The notes under the pieces were generated by a model that saw only the letters and a program-made list of their open reading frames with translations, did not search any database and had not been told where the DNA came from. Positions 45,653-58,951 of a stretch of DNA of 64,000 nt are shown here, one piece after another. The first letter of the stretch is position 1. Each line of letters begins with the position of its first letter. The DNA comes from Microbacterium sp. (GTDB lineage Bacteria; Actinomycetota; Actinomycetes; Actinomycetales; Microbacteriaceae), in assembly GCA_017306415.1 (NCBI GenBank), contig JAFKIL010000001.1:248001-312000 (forward strand). The letters are read 5' to 3'. Position numbers and translations under genes: made by a program.

Positions 45653-46846
45653 CTAGAGCCCGGCCGCCGCGCGCAGGTCGTCGACGCGGTCGGTGCGTTC
45701 CCAGGTGAAGTCGGGCAGCTCGCGGCCGAAATGACCGTACGCCGCCGTCTGCGCGTAGATCGGCCGCAGCAGGTCCAGCTGGTCGATGATCGCCTTGGGG
45801 CGCAGATCGAACACGTCCAGGATGGCGCGCGTGATGGTGTCGTCGTCGACGCGGCCCGTACCGAAGGTCTCCACGTACAGCCCGACCGGGCTGGCCTTCC
45901 CGATCGCGTAGGCGACCTGCACCTCGAGACGGTCCGCCAGGCCGGCAGCCACGGCGTTCTTCGCGACCCAGCGCATCGCGTATGCGCCGGAGCGATCGAC
46001 CTTCGACGGGTCCTTGCCGCTGAAGGCCCCGCCGCCGTGGCGCGCGGCGCCGCCGTAGGTGTCGATGATGATCTTCCGGCCCGTCAGCCCCGCATCGCCC
46101 TTGGGGCCGCCCGTGACGAACGGGCCCGCGGGGTTGATGTAGTACGTGACGTCGTCGATGTCGAGGCCCGTGCTCTCCAGGACCGGATCGATGATCTCGA
46201 GCCGCACGAGGCGGCGCAGCTCCTCCTGCGAGATGTCGGGATGGTGCTGGGTGGAGAGCACGACCGACTCGACGGTCTTCGGAACGCTGCCGTCGTAGCC
46301 GAGCGTCACCTGCGTCTTGCCGTCCGGGCGGAGGAACGGCAGCTCGCCCGAGCGACGGATGGCGGCGAGCCGTTCGGCCATCCGATGCGCCGTCCAGGCC
46401 GCCATCGGCATCAACTGCGGGGTCTCGGTGGTCGCGTAGCCGAACATGATGCCCTGGTCACCGGCTCCCTGCTCGTCGCGGGGATCGATCGAGCCGCCCT
46501 CACGGCGCTCGAACGCCTTGTTCACGCCGGCGGCGATGTCAGACGACTGTGCGCCGATCGAGACGCTGACGCCGCACGACTCGCCGTCGAAGCCCGTGTC
46601 GCTGGACGTGTACCCGATGCGGTTCACCACGTCGCGCACGATCGCGGGGATCTCGACGTAGGCACGCGTGGAGACCTCTCCCGCGACGTGTACGAGACCG
46701 GTGGTCACGAGCGTCTCCACGGCGACGCGTCCGTACGGGTCCTCGCGGATGATCGCGTCGAGGATGCTGTCCGAGATCTGGTCGCAGATCTTGTCCGGGT
46801 GCCCCTCGGTGACGGACTCGGAGGTGAACAGGCGCAGCTCGGTCAT
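45653..46846 (-). CDS. metK: S-adenosylmethionine synthase
   Basis: A 397-residue MetK that makes AdoMet from methionine and [20 protein letters not shown], the [12 protein letters not shown] hexapeptide region and the P-loop-like [16 protein letters not shown] are intact. Product AdoMet serves RsmB encoded nearby. ATG follows GGGAG. A CATACT -10-like box lies about 40 nt upstream. No SAM-riboswitch-like structure was noticed in the 99-bp gap before rpoZ. Confidence 0.97.
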   Translation of the reverse strand: MTELRLFTSESVTEGHPDKICDQISDSILDAIIREDPYGRVAVETLVTTGLVHVAGEVSTRAYVEIPAIVRDVVNRIGYTSSDTGFDGESCGVSVSIGAQSSDIAAGVNKAFERREGGSIDPRDEQGAGDQGIMFGYATTETPQLMPMAAWTAHRMAERLAAIRRSGELPFLRPDGKTQVTLGYDGSVPKTVESVVLSTQHHPDISQEELRRLVRLEIIDPVLESTGLDIDDVTYYINPAGPFVTGGPKGDAGLTGRKIIIDTYGGAARHGGGAFSGKDPSKVDRSGAYAMRWVAKNAVAAGLADRLEVQVAYAIGKASPVGLYVETFGTGRVDDDTITRAILDVFDLRPKAIIDQLDLLRPIYAQTAAYGHFGRELPDFTWERTDRVDDLRAAAGL

Positions 46847-46884
46847 CGTGCTCCCAGGTCGGTGCGGCGGGTGCTCGCGCGCAC

Positions 46885-46890
46885 CAGTAT
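46885..46890 (-). promoter_or_regulatory. putative metK -10 element
   Basis: CATACT on the minus strand, 38 nt before the metK ATG, in the 99-bp gap that separates rpoZ from metK. No clear -35 was seen. In related genomes coaBC often fills this gap; nothing coding remains of it here. Confidence 0.35.
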
Positions 46891-46945
46891 GCCCGCAGCG
46901 ACCGACACTGCGGCCGCCCAGGTCTCGTTGGTGACGGCGGGCGTC

Positions 46946-47200
46946 CTACTCGGCTCGGCGGAGGCGGAGCTTGTCCTCGTGGATCTCGTGCAGGGCGATG
47001 GTCAGCGGCTTGTCCTCGACGGTGGAGTCGACGAGGGGCCCGACATTGTCGAACAGGTTGCCCTCGTGGAGGTCGGAGTAGTAGTCGTTGATCTGGCGGG
47101 CCCGCTTGGAGGCGAAGATCACCAGCTGGTACTTCGAGTCGACCTTCTCGAGCAGCGTGTCGATGGGGGGATCGATGATCCCCTGATTCGTTCCGGCCAT
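46946..47200 (-). CDS. rpoZ: RNA polymerase omega subunit
   Basis: An 84-residue omega subunit, which helps assemble and stabilise RNA polymerase around the beta-prime C terminus. The [25 protein letters not shown] helix pair is the omega signature. ATG at 47200 has a strong AGGAGG site; an earlier in-frame start would add 21 unlike residues. It lies downstream of gmk as in most bacteria. Confidence 0.95.
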   Translation of the reverse strand: MAGTNQGIIDPPIDTLLEKVDSKYQLVIFASKRARQINDYYSDLHEGNLFDNVGPLVDSTVEDKPLTIALHEIHEDKLRLRRAE

Positions 47201-47301
47201 GGCAGGACCTCCTGGTTGAGCGTGGATGTGGGGACGCGGCGCCGATCGCGCACGCGGACGCATCCGTTCATTCTACCGGCATCCCGGGGAAGCGACGGCT
47301 G

Positions 47302-48198
47302 CTACTGCGCCAGGGTCGCGACCTCCGCCGCCGCGCGGGGCACGGAGTCGTTGACGACCCGGTAGTCGAACTCCGCCTGAGCGGCCAGCTCGACCTTGGC
47401 GGTCCGCAGCCGGCGTGCGCGCTCCTCGTCGTCCTCGGTGCCCCGCCCGACGAGTCGGTGCACCAGTTCGTCCCAGCTGGGCGGGAGCAGGAAGACGAGC
47501 GTCGCGCTCGGATCGGCGGCGCGCACTTGGCGGGCGCCTTGGAGGTCGATCTCCAGCAGGACCGTCCGGCCCGCGGCCAGCGCCTCCTCGATGGGCGCTC
47601 GTGGGGTGCCGTACCGGTACTTGTTGTGCACGGTCGCGTGCTCGAGGAGAGCGTCGGACGCGACCATCTCGTCGAAGCCGGCGTCGTCCACGAAGAAGTA
47701 GTGCTCGCCCTCCACCTCGCCGGGTCGCGGAGGACGCGTCGTCGCCGACACCGAGAGCAGGATCTCGGGATGGTGCTCCTTGACGTGCGCCGCGACCGTG
47801 CCCTTGCCGACGGCGGTGGGCCCCGCCAGCACGATGAGCCGGCTGCGGTCGGCTCGGGGCCGAGGTTCCGGCAGACGGTCGTCGAGCCACGCGCTCAGGG
47901 CGCGGCGCTGACGGACGCCCAGTCCCCCGACCCGTTTCACCGGCGAGATCCCGAGCTGGGCCAGGACACGGTCGCGCTTGCCCTCACCGATCGCGGGGAT
48001 CGCCGTCAGGAATTCAGGAACGCGCATCGTCCCCGCGGGCGACGCGGGGTCGGCCGATGCCCGCCGCATGACCTCCTGGGGCGTCACCACTCGCGTCGCG
48101 ATGTCCCGCTTCAGACTCGCCCGGGCGCGGCGGGCGGCGACGGCCTTGCGCGAGGCGGCGACCCGGTCCACCTCCGGCGGGTGCGTCGAGTCAGCCAC
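47302..48198 (-). CDS. gmk: fused integration host factor (mIHF) - guanylate kinase
   Basis: A 298-residue protein with two parts. Residues about 10-108 are an actinobacterial integration host factor: a basic helical region and the DNA-binding H2TH element (PEFLTAIPAIGEGKRDRVLAQ, split here by hinge). Residues about 118-298 are guanylate kinase, with P-loop GPTAVGKGT at 126-134 and the GMP-binding SATTRPPRPGEVEGEHYFF segment. In mycobacteria the two are separate adjacent genes. The start is GTG at 48198, 8 bp inside the pyrF end. Confidence 0.9.
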   Translation of the reverse strand: MADSTHPPEVDRVAASRKAVAARRARASLKRDIATRVVTPQEVMRRASADPASPAGTMRVPEFLTAIPAIGEGKRDRVLAQLGISPVKRVGGLGVRQRRALSAWLDDRLPEPRPRADRSRLIVLAGPTAVGKGTVAAHVKEHHPEILLSVSATTRPPRPGEVEGEHYFFVDDAGFDEMVASDALLEHATVHNKYRYGTPRAPIEEALAAGRTVLLEIDLQGARQVRAADPSATLVFLLPPSWDELVHRLVGRGTEDDEERARRLRTAKVELAAQAEFDYRVVNDSVPRAAAEVATLAQ

Positions 48199-49029
48199 CG
48201 AGGGCCTCCCGGTACGCGGCGGCCCGCTCCGAGACGCGCGCCGCGACGCGGTCCGCTCCGACGGCCAGGATGCTCCGGCTCTCGCTCGCGATGACCAACG
48301 GCGCCGCACTCCCGAACCTCGGCCTGAGATCCCTGGGACTCGCGCCCTGGTGACCGAACCCCGGAGCGAGGATCGGGGCCTCCGGGGCCAGGGTCGACAG
48401 GCCTGCATCGTGCCAATCCACCGTCGCTCCGATGACGAATCCGATGTCGGCCCACTGGCCCTCCGGCGTCGTGCGAGCGTTGCGCTCCGACACGTCCGCG
48501 ACGATCCCGGCCGAGACCGTCCGACCATCCGCCATCCGCGCCCGCTGTGCCGTGAAAGCGTCCGGATTGCTCGTCGCTGCCAGGACGAGGACGCCCTTCC
48601 CTCCGCGGGCGGCGAGCTGGAACGTCCCCTCGAGCGTGCCGACGCCGAGGAAGGGGTTCACGGTCACGGCATCCGACTCCAGTGGCGCGCCGGGCGTGAG
48701 CCACGCCTCCCCGTACGCGTCCATCGTCGTGCCGATGTCGCCGCGCTTGGCATCCGCGATCACGATCAGCCCCGACTGTCGCGCGGCGGCGATCACCTGC
48801 TCCAGAGCCCGCAGTCCGGAGGAGCCGTAGCGCTCGAAGAAGGACACCTGGGGCTTGACGACGCCGACGCGCCCGGCGGCCCCGTCGACGACGCGCAGTC
48901 CGAACTCCCGGGCACCCTGCGCGGACACGTCGAGCCCCCACTCCTCGAGGAGGGAGGCGTGGGGGTCGATGCCCACGCACAGCGGCCCGTACTCGTCGAG
49001 CGCCGCGCGCACCCGCTGTCCGAAGGTCG

Positions 49030-49033
<4 letters not shown>
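48191..49033 (-). CDS. pyrF: orotidine-5'-phosphate decarboxylase (mycobacterial type)
   Basis: A 280-residue OMP decarboxylase, the last step to UMP. The catalytic loop is [14 protein letters not shown], with VGIDPH at the N terminus and APGFGHQG near the C terminus, which define the long type 2 family. GTG overlaps the carB stop (GTGA), and its end overlaps the mIHF-gmk start by 8 bp, so gmk is tied to the pyr operon. Confidence 0.95.
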
Positions 49034-52309
<3,276 letters not shown>

Positions 52310-52317
<8 letters not shown>

Positions 52318-53461
52318 TCTTCTCCTTCAGGGTCGCGACGACGAGGTCACGGAAGCGGTCGAACAGGTAGTTGGCATCGTGCGGCCCGGCGGCCGCCTCC
52401 GGGTGGTATTGGACCGAGAAGGCCGGGATGTCGAGGGCGCGCAGACCCTCGACGACATCGTCGTTCAGACCGACGTGGCTGACCTCCACGCGGCCGTAGC
52501 CGTTCGGGCTGGCCACCTCGCCCTCGATGGGCGCGTCGACGGCGAAGCCGTGGTTGTGGGCGGTGATCTCCACCCGGCCGGTCTGCTTGTCCAGCACCGG
52601 CTGGTTGATGCCCCGATGGCCGAACGGGAGCTTGTAGGTGCCGAATCCGAGCGCGCGCCCCAGCAGCTGGTTGCCGAAGCAGATCCCGAAGAACGGCAGC
52701 CCGTCGTCGAGCACGCCGCGCAGCAGCTCGACGTGGTCGTCGGATGCCGCGGGATCCCCCGGCCCGTTGGAGTAGAACACCGCCACCGGATCGATGCCGC
52801 GCAGCTCCTCGATCGTCACGTTCTGCGGCAGCACGTGCACCTCGAAGCCGCGCGCGGCGAGATTGTCCACGGTCGACTGCTTGACCCCGAGATCGAGCAC
52901 GGCGAGCGGACCGATGCGCTCCCCCTGCGCGGGGGTGACCTGTGCGGTCGAGACCGACACCTCGGCGGACAGGTTGCGGCCGGCCATGGCGGGCGCCTCA
53001 CGCACGATGCGCAGCTGCTCCTCCGGGTCGACGGCGGCGGCCGCGCCGGAGAAGATCCCGCCGCGCATGCTGCCGGCGGCGCGGATGTGGCGCGTCACCG
53101 CGCGTGTGTCGATGCCGCTGATGCCGACGATGTCGTCGGTGACGAGGGCGTCGTCGAGCGACTGGTCCGCGCGCCAGTTCGACACCAGGCGCGAGGGGTC
53201 GCGCACGATGTAGCCGGCGACCCAGATACGTCGCGACTCCGGGTCCTCGGCGTTCATCCCGGTGTTGCCGATGTGGGGAGCGGTCTGCAGGACGATCTGG
53301 CCCGCGTAGGACGGATCGGTCAGGGTCTCTTGGTAGCCGGTCATCCCGGTGGCGAAGACCACCTCGCCGAGGGTGGTCCCGTGCGCACCGTAGGCGCGGC
53401 CGGGGTGGCGGCTGCCGTCCTCGAGGACGAGCACGGCGGGGTCGCGGCTGAAGAGGGTCAC
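52310..53461 (-). CDS. carA: carbamoyl phosphate synthase small subunit
   Basis: A 383-residue glutaminase subunit. The class I amidotransferase triad is intact: Cys in [16 protein letters not shown], His/Glu in [12 protein letters not shown]. The N-terminal domain has the [17 protein letters not shown] signature. GTG start overlaps the PH-like gene stop (GTGA); the end overlaps carB. All five steps encoded here lead toward UMP except pyrD and pyrE, which are not in the window. Confidence 0.97.
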
Positions 53462-53970
53462 GCTTCTTCTCCAAGGGCAGAGGAGGTGGGCAGGATCGGG
53501 CGGATGGCCTGCGTCAGCGCGGCGGCCGAGGCATCCTGGGGGCGGAGATAGGTGTCGACGATCGGACCGGCGTCCGTCCGCCAGCTCACGCGGGTGAGAC
53601 CGTCCTTCTCGACGACGCGGTCGATCGCGACGTTGGCCTGATCGACGTCGACAAGGCGGTCGCGGGAGAGCACGATGCGCTGCTGACCGGTCAGATCGAG
53701 CGCGATGCCGGCATCGGTCACCGTGATGCCCGCGCGGGAGCGGAACCCCAGTCCGCGGATCGCGAGGCGCTCCAGCGGCTGATCGTGTGCGGTCGTGGCG
53801 ACGTAGAGCCCGTCGAACGACGCGGACACGGCGGCACCGGCCGGCAGTTCGCCCCGGGGCGCCGTGATCCCCGCATCCCGTCGGCTCCGACGGCGCCATC
53901 CCCACGCCATGAGGACGAAGGCGACGATGACGACGCCGACGACGATCAGGACCGCGCTCTCCCGGCTCAC
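53458..53970 (-). CDS. PH-like domain membrane-anchored protein of the pyr operon
   Basis: A 170-residue protein with one N-terminal membrane helix (about residues 6-24), a basic stretch (RRRSRRD), then a soluble beta-rich domain of about 125 residues resembling the actinobacterial PH-like family. In mycobacteria a similar gene lies between pyrC and carA. No catalytic residues are evident, and its role in pyrimidine synthesis is unknown. Overlaps with both neighbours are 4 bp. Confidence 0.8.
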   Translation of the reverse strand: MSRESAVLIVVGVVIVAFVLMAWGWRRRSRRDAGITAPRGELPAGAAVSASFDGLYVATTAHDQPLERLAIRGLGFRSRAGITVTDAGIALDLTGQQRIVLSRDRLVDVDQANVAIDRVVEKDGLTRVSWRTDAGPIVDTYLRPQDASAAALTQAIRPILPTSSALGEEA

Positions 53971-55274
53971 GCGCCCACCCCCGTCTCGACGGGGCGGCCC
54001 TCCGCGACGGTGGGGCGCCCCTGGTGGACGGTCCACACCACGCGTCCGGGCAGCTCCCGGTCGACGTAGGGCGAATTGCGGCTCCTGCCGCGAAGGTCTC
54101 CGGTCGTGAATGTGCCGCGGGCCTCCGCGTCGTAGAACGTGAGCTCCGCGGGCTCGCCCGCCGCGATCGGGCGGCCATGGCCGGCGAGGCGCCCGATGCG
54201 TGCGGGCACGCGCGACATCACGCGCGCCACGTCCGCCCAGTCCAGGAGCCCCGTGTCGACCATGGACTCGTGCACCACCCGCAGAGCCGACTCGAGTCCG
54301 ACCATGCCGTTCGCCGCGGCCTGCCACTCGCAGGACTTGGCCTCGGCGGGATGCGGGGCGTGGTCGGTGGCGACGATGTCGATCGTGCCGTCGGCCAGTC
54401 CCTCCCGCACCGCGAGGACGTCCTCCTCCCGGCGGAGCGGAGGATTGACCTTGTATCTCGCGTCGTAGCCGCGCACGAGCTCGTCGGTGAGCAGCAGGTG
54501 GTGCGGGGTGACCTCCGCCGTGACGTCGATGCCGCGACGCTTCGCCCAGCGGACGATCTCGACCGACCCGGCGGTCGAGAGGTGGCACACGTGCAGCCGG
54601 GATCCGACGTGCTCGGCGAGCAGCACGTCGCGGGCGATGATGGACTCCTCCGCCACGGCCGGCCAGCCGGCGAGGCCGAGCTCGGCCGAGACGGCGCCCT
54701 CGTTCATCTGCGCGCCCTCGGTCAGGCGGGGCTCCTGCGCGTGCTGGGCGATGACGCCGTCGAAGGCCTTCACGTACTCGAGCGCTCGCCGCATGATGAG
54801 CGGGTCCCACACGCAGAAGCCGTCGTCGCTGAACACCCGCACCCGGGCACGGGACGACGCCATCGCGCCGAGCTCGGCGAGTCGCTCGCCGCGCTGCCCC
54901 ACCGTGACGGCCCCGATGGGCTGCACCGTCACGAGGCCCGCCGCCTCGCCCAAGGCCAGCTCCTGCTCGACGACGCCGGCGGTGTCGGCCACGGGCGACG
55001 TGTTCGGCATCGCGAAGACGGCCGTGTATCCGCCGCCCGCGGCGGCGCGCGAACCGGTCAGCACCGTCTCGGATGCCTCATAGCCGGGTTCGCGCAGGTG
55101 GGTGTGGAGGTCGACGAGGCCCGGGAGTGCGATGAGGCCGTCCGCGTCGATCACCTGCGCGCCTGCCCGGCTGAGCGCCGCGCCGACCGCCGCGATGCGG
55201 CCGTCCGCGACGAGGATGTCCGCCGCCGCGCCGCCGTCGATGCGGGCGCCCCGGAACAGGAGGATCTCGGTCAT
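53967..55274 (-). CDS. pyrC: dihydroorotase
   Basis: A 435-residue class I dihydroorotase, closing carbamoyl aspartate to dihydroorotate. The zinc site HTH is in [14 protein letters not shown]; the later His residues ([15 protein letters not shown]) and Asp in [10 protein letters not shown] complete it. It starts with ATG overlapping the pyrB stop by 4 bp. Confidence 0.96.
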   Translation of the reverse strand: MTEILLFRGARIDGGAAADILVADGRIAAVGAALSRAGAQVIDADGLIALPGLVDLHTHLREPGYEASETVLTGSRAAAGGGYTAVFAMPNTSPVADTAGVVEQELALGEAAGLVTVQPIGAVTVGQRGERLAELGAMASSRARVRVFSDDGFCVWDPLIMRRALEYVKAFDGVIAQHAQEPRLTEGAQMNEGAVSAELGLAGWPAVAEESIIARDVLLAEHVGSRLHVCHLSTAGSVEIVRWAKRRGIDVTAEVTPHHLLLTDELVRGYDARYKVNPPLRREEDVLAVREGLADGTIDIVATDHAPHPAEAKSCEWQAAANGMVGLESALRVVHESMVDTGLLDWADVARVMSRVPARIGRLAGHGRPIAAGEPAELTFYDAEARGTFTTGDLRGRSRNSPYVDRELPGRVVWTVHQGRPTVAEGRPVETGVGA

Positions 55275-56251
55275 CGTGTCTCCTCCTTGTCGTTCGTGTC
55301 CGCACCCGCGCCGCGCTCGCCGGCCAGCAGCAGGTACAGCGCAGCCATGCGCACGGACACCCCGTTGGTCACCTGGTCGAGCACCGTCGAACGTGCCGAG
55401 TCCGCGGCCTCCGCGGAGATCTCCAGCCCGCGGTTCATGGGCCCCGGATGCATCACCATGCTATCCGGCGGGAGGGCGGCGGCGCGTTCGGGGTCGAGCC
55501 CCCAGCGGCGGGAATACTCCCGTTCAGTGGGGAAATAGGCGGCGTTCATCCGCTCGAGCTGAATGCGCAGCATCATGAGGGCGTCCGGCTCGTCGGCGAT
55601 CGCGGCATCGAGGTCGTAGCCGACGCGCACCGGCCACGCGGACAGGTCCTGCGGGATGAGCGTGGGCGGTGCGACGAGCGTGACCTCCGCTCCGAGCGTG
55701 CTCAGCAGCCACACGTTGGACCGCGCCACCCGGGAGTGCAGGATGTCGCCGACGATCGTGACGCGCATGCCGCCGAGGTCCCGCCCTCTGCTGTCGGGGC
55801 CGAACCGCCGCTTGCGCAGTGTGTAGGCGTCGAGGAGGGCCTGCGTCGGGTGCTCGTGCGTCCCGTCGCCGGCGTTCACCACCCCGGCGCTGATCCAGCC
55901 GCTCGTGGCGAGCGTGCGAGGTGCTCCCGAAGAACCGTGGCGGATGACCACCGCGTCCGCGCCCATGGCCTGGAGCGTCTGCGCCGTGTCCTGCAGCGAC
56001 TCCCCCTTGGACACGCTCGATCCCTTGGCGGAGAAGTTGATCACGTCCGCGCTCAGTCGCTTCGCGGCGGCCTCGAACGAGATCCGAGTGCGGGTCGAGT
56101 CCTCGAAGAACAGGTTGACGACCGTCTTGCCGCGCAGCGTCGGCAGCTTCTTGACCTCGCGCTGCTGCGTCTCGGCCATGTCCTCGGCGACGTCGAGGAT
56201 GCGCAGCGCATCCGCGCGGGTCAGCGTCTTCGTGTCGAGCAGGTGCTGCAT
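55271..56251 (-). CDS. pyrB: aspartate carbamoyltransferase catalytic subunit
   Basis: A 326-residue enzyme joining carbamoyl phosphate and aspartate. The carbamoyl phosphate loop is [12 protein letters not shown], with HPTQALLD and MHPGPMNRG further on. No PyrI regulatory subunit is near. It starts 5 nt after pyrR, so the two are co-translated from one message controlled by PyrR. Confidence 0.97.
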   Translation of the reverse strand: MQHLLDTKTLTRADALRILDVAEDMAETQQREVKKLPTLRGKTVVNLFFEDSTRTRISFEAAAKRLSADVINFSAKGSSVSKGESLQDTAQTLQAMGADAVVIRHGSSGAPRTLATSGWISAGVVNAGDGTHEHPTQALLDAYTLRKRRFGPDSRGRDLGGMRVTIVGDILHSRVARSNVWLLSTLGAEVTLVAPPTLIPQDLSAWPVRVGYDLDAAIADEPDALMMLRIQLERMNAAYFPTEREYSRRWGLDPERAAALPPDSMVMHPGPMNRGLEISAEAADSARSTVLDQVTNGVSVRMAALYLLLAGERGAGADTNDKEETR

Positions 56252-56256
56252 CGCGA

Positions 56257-56790
56257 TCAGTGCCCCTCGATCGTGACGGACTCTTCGCCGTCCGTCTCGG
56301 CGAGGCGCACGTTCACGCGCTCGTCGCGAGAGCTGGGCAGGTTCTTCCCGACGAAGTCGGGGCGGATCGGCAGCTCCCGATGCCCTCGGTCGACGAGGGC
56401 GGCCAGTCGCACCGCCGCGGGCCTGCCGATGTCCTGCACGGCGTCGAGCGCCGCGCGGATCGTCCGCCCGGAGAAGAGGACGTCGTCGACGAGGACGACG
56501 GTCCTGCCGTCGATGCCGCCCGGAGGGATCTGGGTGGGCTGCGGCGCCCGCGTCGGATGGCGGTGCAGGTCGTCGCGGTACATCGTGATGTCCAGCGATC
56601 CGACGGGGACGGCGAGACCACCGAACTCGGAGACGAGCGCGCCGATGCGCTCGGCGAGGGTCACCCCCCTGGTGGGGATGCCGAGGAGGATCAGGTCCTG
56701 CGGGCCCCTGTTGGACTCGAGGATCTCGTGGGAGATCCGCGTCAGTGCCCGGGCGATGTCGGCCTCGTGCAGCACGGTTCGCGTGCTCAT
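56257..56790 (-). CDS. pyrR: bifunctional pyr operon regulator / uracil phosphoribosyltransferase PyrR
   Basis: A 177-residue PyrR with the PRPP loop [18 protein letters not shown] and the RNA-binding basic face typical of the family. With UMP it binds a conserved RNA hairpin and represses the pyr operon, in mycobacteria by blocking translation. It also has uracil phosphoribosyltransferase activity. ATG at 56790 follows AAGGGAG. A matching PyrR-binding hairpin is present just before this ribosome site, so autoregulation of the whole operon is expected. Confidence 0.95.
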   Translation of the reverse strand: MSTRTVLHEADIARALTRISHEILESNRGPQDLILLGIPTRGVTLAERIGALVSEFGGLAVPVGSLDITMYRDDLHRHPTRAPQPTQIPPGGIDGRTVVLVDDVLFSGRTIRAALDAVQDIGRPAAVRLAALVDRGHRELPIRPDFVGKNLPSSRDERVNVRLAETDGEESVTIEGH

Positions 56791-56796
56791 CCGCCG

Positions 56797-56854
56797 CTCC
56801 CTTCTCCGCCTCACGGGACGGGGTTAAAGGTTGCTGTGCTTCCCGTCCAGCCTA
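56797..56854 (-). promoter_or_regulatory. pyr operon promoter and PyrR-binding RNA hairpin
   Basis: TAGGCT at 56849-56854 (-10) overlaps the stop of the preceding gene and would give a leader of about 52 nt. Within it, CGTCCCGTGAGGCG (56820-56807) fits the PyrR-binding consensus ARUCCNGNGAGGYU at all positions except the outermost two, which change together from A-U to C-G and so keep the base pair. A CCC before and the GGG of the ribosome site after it can extend the stem, hiding the Shine-Dalgarno (56803-56797). Confidence 0.7.
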
Positions 56855-57259
56855 CCCGGTCCGCGACCCGATCCCGATCTCCTCCGCGGTGGTCTGCGGG
56901 GCGAGGAGCCAACGCACGCCGAAGCGGGAGATCATGAGGACGACGATGAGTCCGGTCACAGACCAGAACCCGCCCAGGCGCACGGCATCCCCGAAGACGA
57001 GGTCGACCAGCTCCAGGACGAGGAGCTTGCTCGCAGGCAGGAGGAGCACCAGCAGGACCACCGCCACGATGCGCCGCAGGACGGTGGGCGCGGTGCGGAT
57101 CCGGCCGACCACCCAGGACTTGGCGCGCAGCACAGCCTCGAGGACGAGCTTCAGCAGGACGGCGGTCAGCAGCGACAGGGTGAAGGTCTCGCTGAGGACG
57201 CCGGGCACGAACTGCACGGCGAGGTTGAGAACCGTGACGTAGACGAACACGTCGACCAC
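56852..57259 (-). CDS. membrane protein of unknown function
   Basis: A 135-residue hydrophobic protein with four predicted membrane helices (about residues 3-22, 26-45, 60-85, 95-115). No family was recognised. It starts at GTG 57259, without a clear ribosome site; the reading frame stays open upstream for some 20 codons into the MBL-Rieske gene (RPIDPL and Arg-rich), so translation may begin earlier from a rare codon. It lies between the MBL-Rieske gene and pyrR, all on one strand. Confidence 0.6.
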   Translation of the reverse strand: MVDVFVYVTVLNLAVQFVPGVLSETFTLSLLTAVLLKLVLEAVLRAKSWVVGRIRTAPTVLRRIVAVVLLVLLLPASKLLVLELVDLVFGDAVRLGGFWSVTGLIVVLMISRFGVRWLLAPQTTAEEIGIGSRTG

Positions 57260-57305
57260 GTGGAGGGGGTCGATCGGGCGTGCGGGCCGCCTCCGCCCGC
57301 CGCGC

Positions 57306-58871
57306 TCAGGCAGCGGGCACCGTCGCGTCGTCGTCGGCGGCGCGGGTGGAGCGGATCGGATGCCCCTGGCTGGTGAGGCACCGGCCGCTGGCCAGGTCCC
57401 ACTTCCAGTCGTGCAGGCTGCACGTGAGCACGCCGTTCTCGATCTTGCCCGTCTTGGTCAGATCGGCCCGCAGATGCGGGCACCGCCGCTGCACGACCCA
57501 ATCCCCCAGCTGCGCGTCCTCGGTCTGGTCGGTCTGTTCGGAGTACCAGTTCTCGACGTACTCGATGCGGTCCCGCGACAGGCACTTGAGGAACGTGGTG
57601 AGGAACTCGTTGAACTTGCCGCTGCGCCCGACCTCGAACTGCATCGACAGGAAGATCGAGTTCGACCAGTCGATCTCGTGGTCGCGGATGTTCGTCGAGA
57701 CGAGGTCGGCGGGGATCGTGTACCAGTAGATGCACTCCTCGCCGGCGTACTCGCGGACCTTCGCGCGGGGGAAGTCCACGACCATGTCGAGGTCGCCGAT
57801 GCGGAAGCGGACGTTCCCGCCGACGCCGTCGCGGATCGTGCGCCCCCGGCGCAGCAGCGGCTCCCACCACTCCTTGATCGCGGCGAGCATCTCTTCCGGA
57901 GGCAGCACCGCGGCCCGCGTGGCCTCCTCGGCGGCGATCTCGTCCTGGCGGGAATCCCGCTGCGCGGCGAGGTATGCCCACTTGTCTCCGAAGACGTGCT
58001 CGATCTCGTCCTCGCTGTAGAGCGTCTGGGTGACCGAGATCTCGCCACCGCTGAGGTCCACCTGCGTGCCCGGGACGAACAGGTACCCCTTCTGCGCCGG
58101 ACGCTCCTGCGCCATGTGCGCGAGGAACTGCCGCTGGTCGGTGAAGATCGAGTCGTCCTCGAGTCCGAAGCCGTTGAAGCGGAACAGCTCCTCGCGCAGG
58201 AACATCGGCGGTCCCGCCATCGGGAACACGTGCGCGGCGTCGACCTTCTCGATGTAGTACATGGCGCGCTTGTTCTGCGCCTCCCGCTTGAGGCGCGCGA
58301 AGTTCTGCTTCGCGCCCTGCTCGAGGTCGTAGACCATCGGCCACCAGATGGCTCCCGACACCTGCGTGAAGTAGGCGTCCGGCTTGCTGAAGCCGAGCAG
58401 GCGCTCGAGATCGAGCGGGTGCGAGTCGTTCTGGTTCAGGATGCTGGCGGTGCCGTCGTCGACGCTCAGCGACGAGTCGCCGATGGGGCCGTCGCTGGGC
58501 GCGCGCAGCGGCGTGACCATGAGCGTGAGGTCACCGAACTCGAGCGGCACGCCGGCCTGGGTGTAGATGATGTTGTCGTAGCCGAGCCCCCGCAGATCGG
58601 TCTCGAGGTCGTCGGTCGGATACTCCGGGAGCAGGACCTTGATGTCCTTGGGCACGTACCGCTGCATCAGCGCGGGGTCGAAATGATCGCGGTGGCGGTG
58701 GGAGACGTAGAGGAAGTCCGCGTTGCCGAACCGCTCCCAGTCGAGCCCGCGGTTGTTCGGGAAGGGGAACCACGAGCCGAAGAAGGTGGGGCCGATCACG
58801 GGGTCGCAGAGGATGCTGCCGCCTGCCGTCTCGATGAACATTCCGGCGTGGCCCAGGCCCGTGATCCTCAT
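57306..58871 (-). CDS. metallo-beta-lactamase fold / Rieske [2Fe-2S] fusion protein
   Basis: A 521-residue protein with two redox/metal modules. Residues about 1-280 form an UlaG-like metallo-beta-lactamase domain (GHAGMFIET, SHRHRDHFDP). A middle region (about 330-440) is Trp/Tyr-rich. Residues about 445-520 are a Rieske domain with CPH and CSLH ligands 16 residues apart. The order is the reverse of CMP-Neu5Ac hydroxylase, which has Rieske first. It could be an oxygenase acting on a sugar- or lipid-like substrate; that is inference. ATG is preceded by AGGAGGAG, and TAGACT at 58899-58904 is a likely -10. Confidence 0.85.
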   Translation of the reverse strand: MRITGLGHAGMFIETAGGSILCDPVIGPTFFGSWFPFPNNRGLDWERFGNADFLYVSHRHRDHFDPALMQRYVPKDIKVLLPEYPTDDLETDLRGLGYDNIIYTQAGVPLEFGDLTLMVTPLRAPSDGPIGDSSLSVDDGTASILNQNDSHPLDLERLLGFSKPDAYFTQVSGAIWWPMVYDLEQGAKQNFARLKREAQNKRAMYYIEKVDAAHVFPMAGPPMFLREELFRFNGFGLEDDSIFTDQRQFLAHMAQERPAQKGYLFVPGTQVDLSGGEISVTQTLYSEDEIEHVFGDKWAYLAAQRDSRQDEIAAEEATRAAVLPPEEMLAAIKEWWEPLLRRGRTIRDGVGGNVRFRIGDLDMVVDFPRAKVREYAGEECIYWYTIPADLVSTNIRDHEIDWSNSIFLSMQFEVGRSGKFNEFLTTFLKCLSRDRIEYVENWYSEQTDQTEDAQLGDWVVQRRCPHLRADLTKTGKIENGVLTCSLHDWKWDLASGRCLTSQGHPIRSTRAADDDATVPAA

Positions 58872-58951
58872 GCGCTCCTCCTGTGTCGAACCGCCCCGAG
58901 TCTACGTGGCGGCACCCGAGGGGACGGTGAGGGGCGCCGTGAGAAACCCGA

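Noticed and set aside
46847..46945. SAM riboswitch before metK
   Set aside because: No multi-helix arrangement or known conserved core could be drawn in the 99-bp gap.
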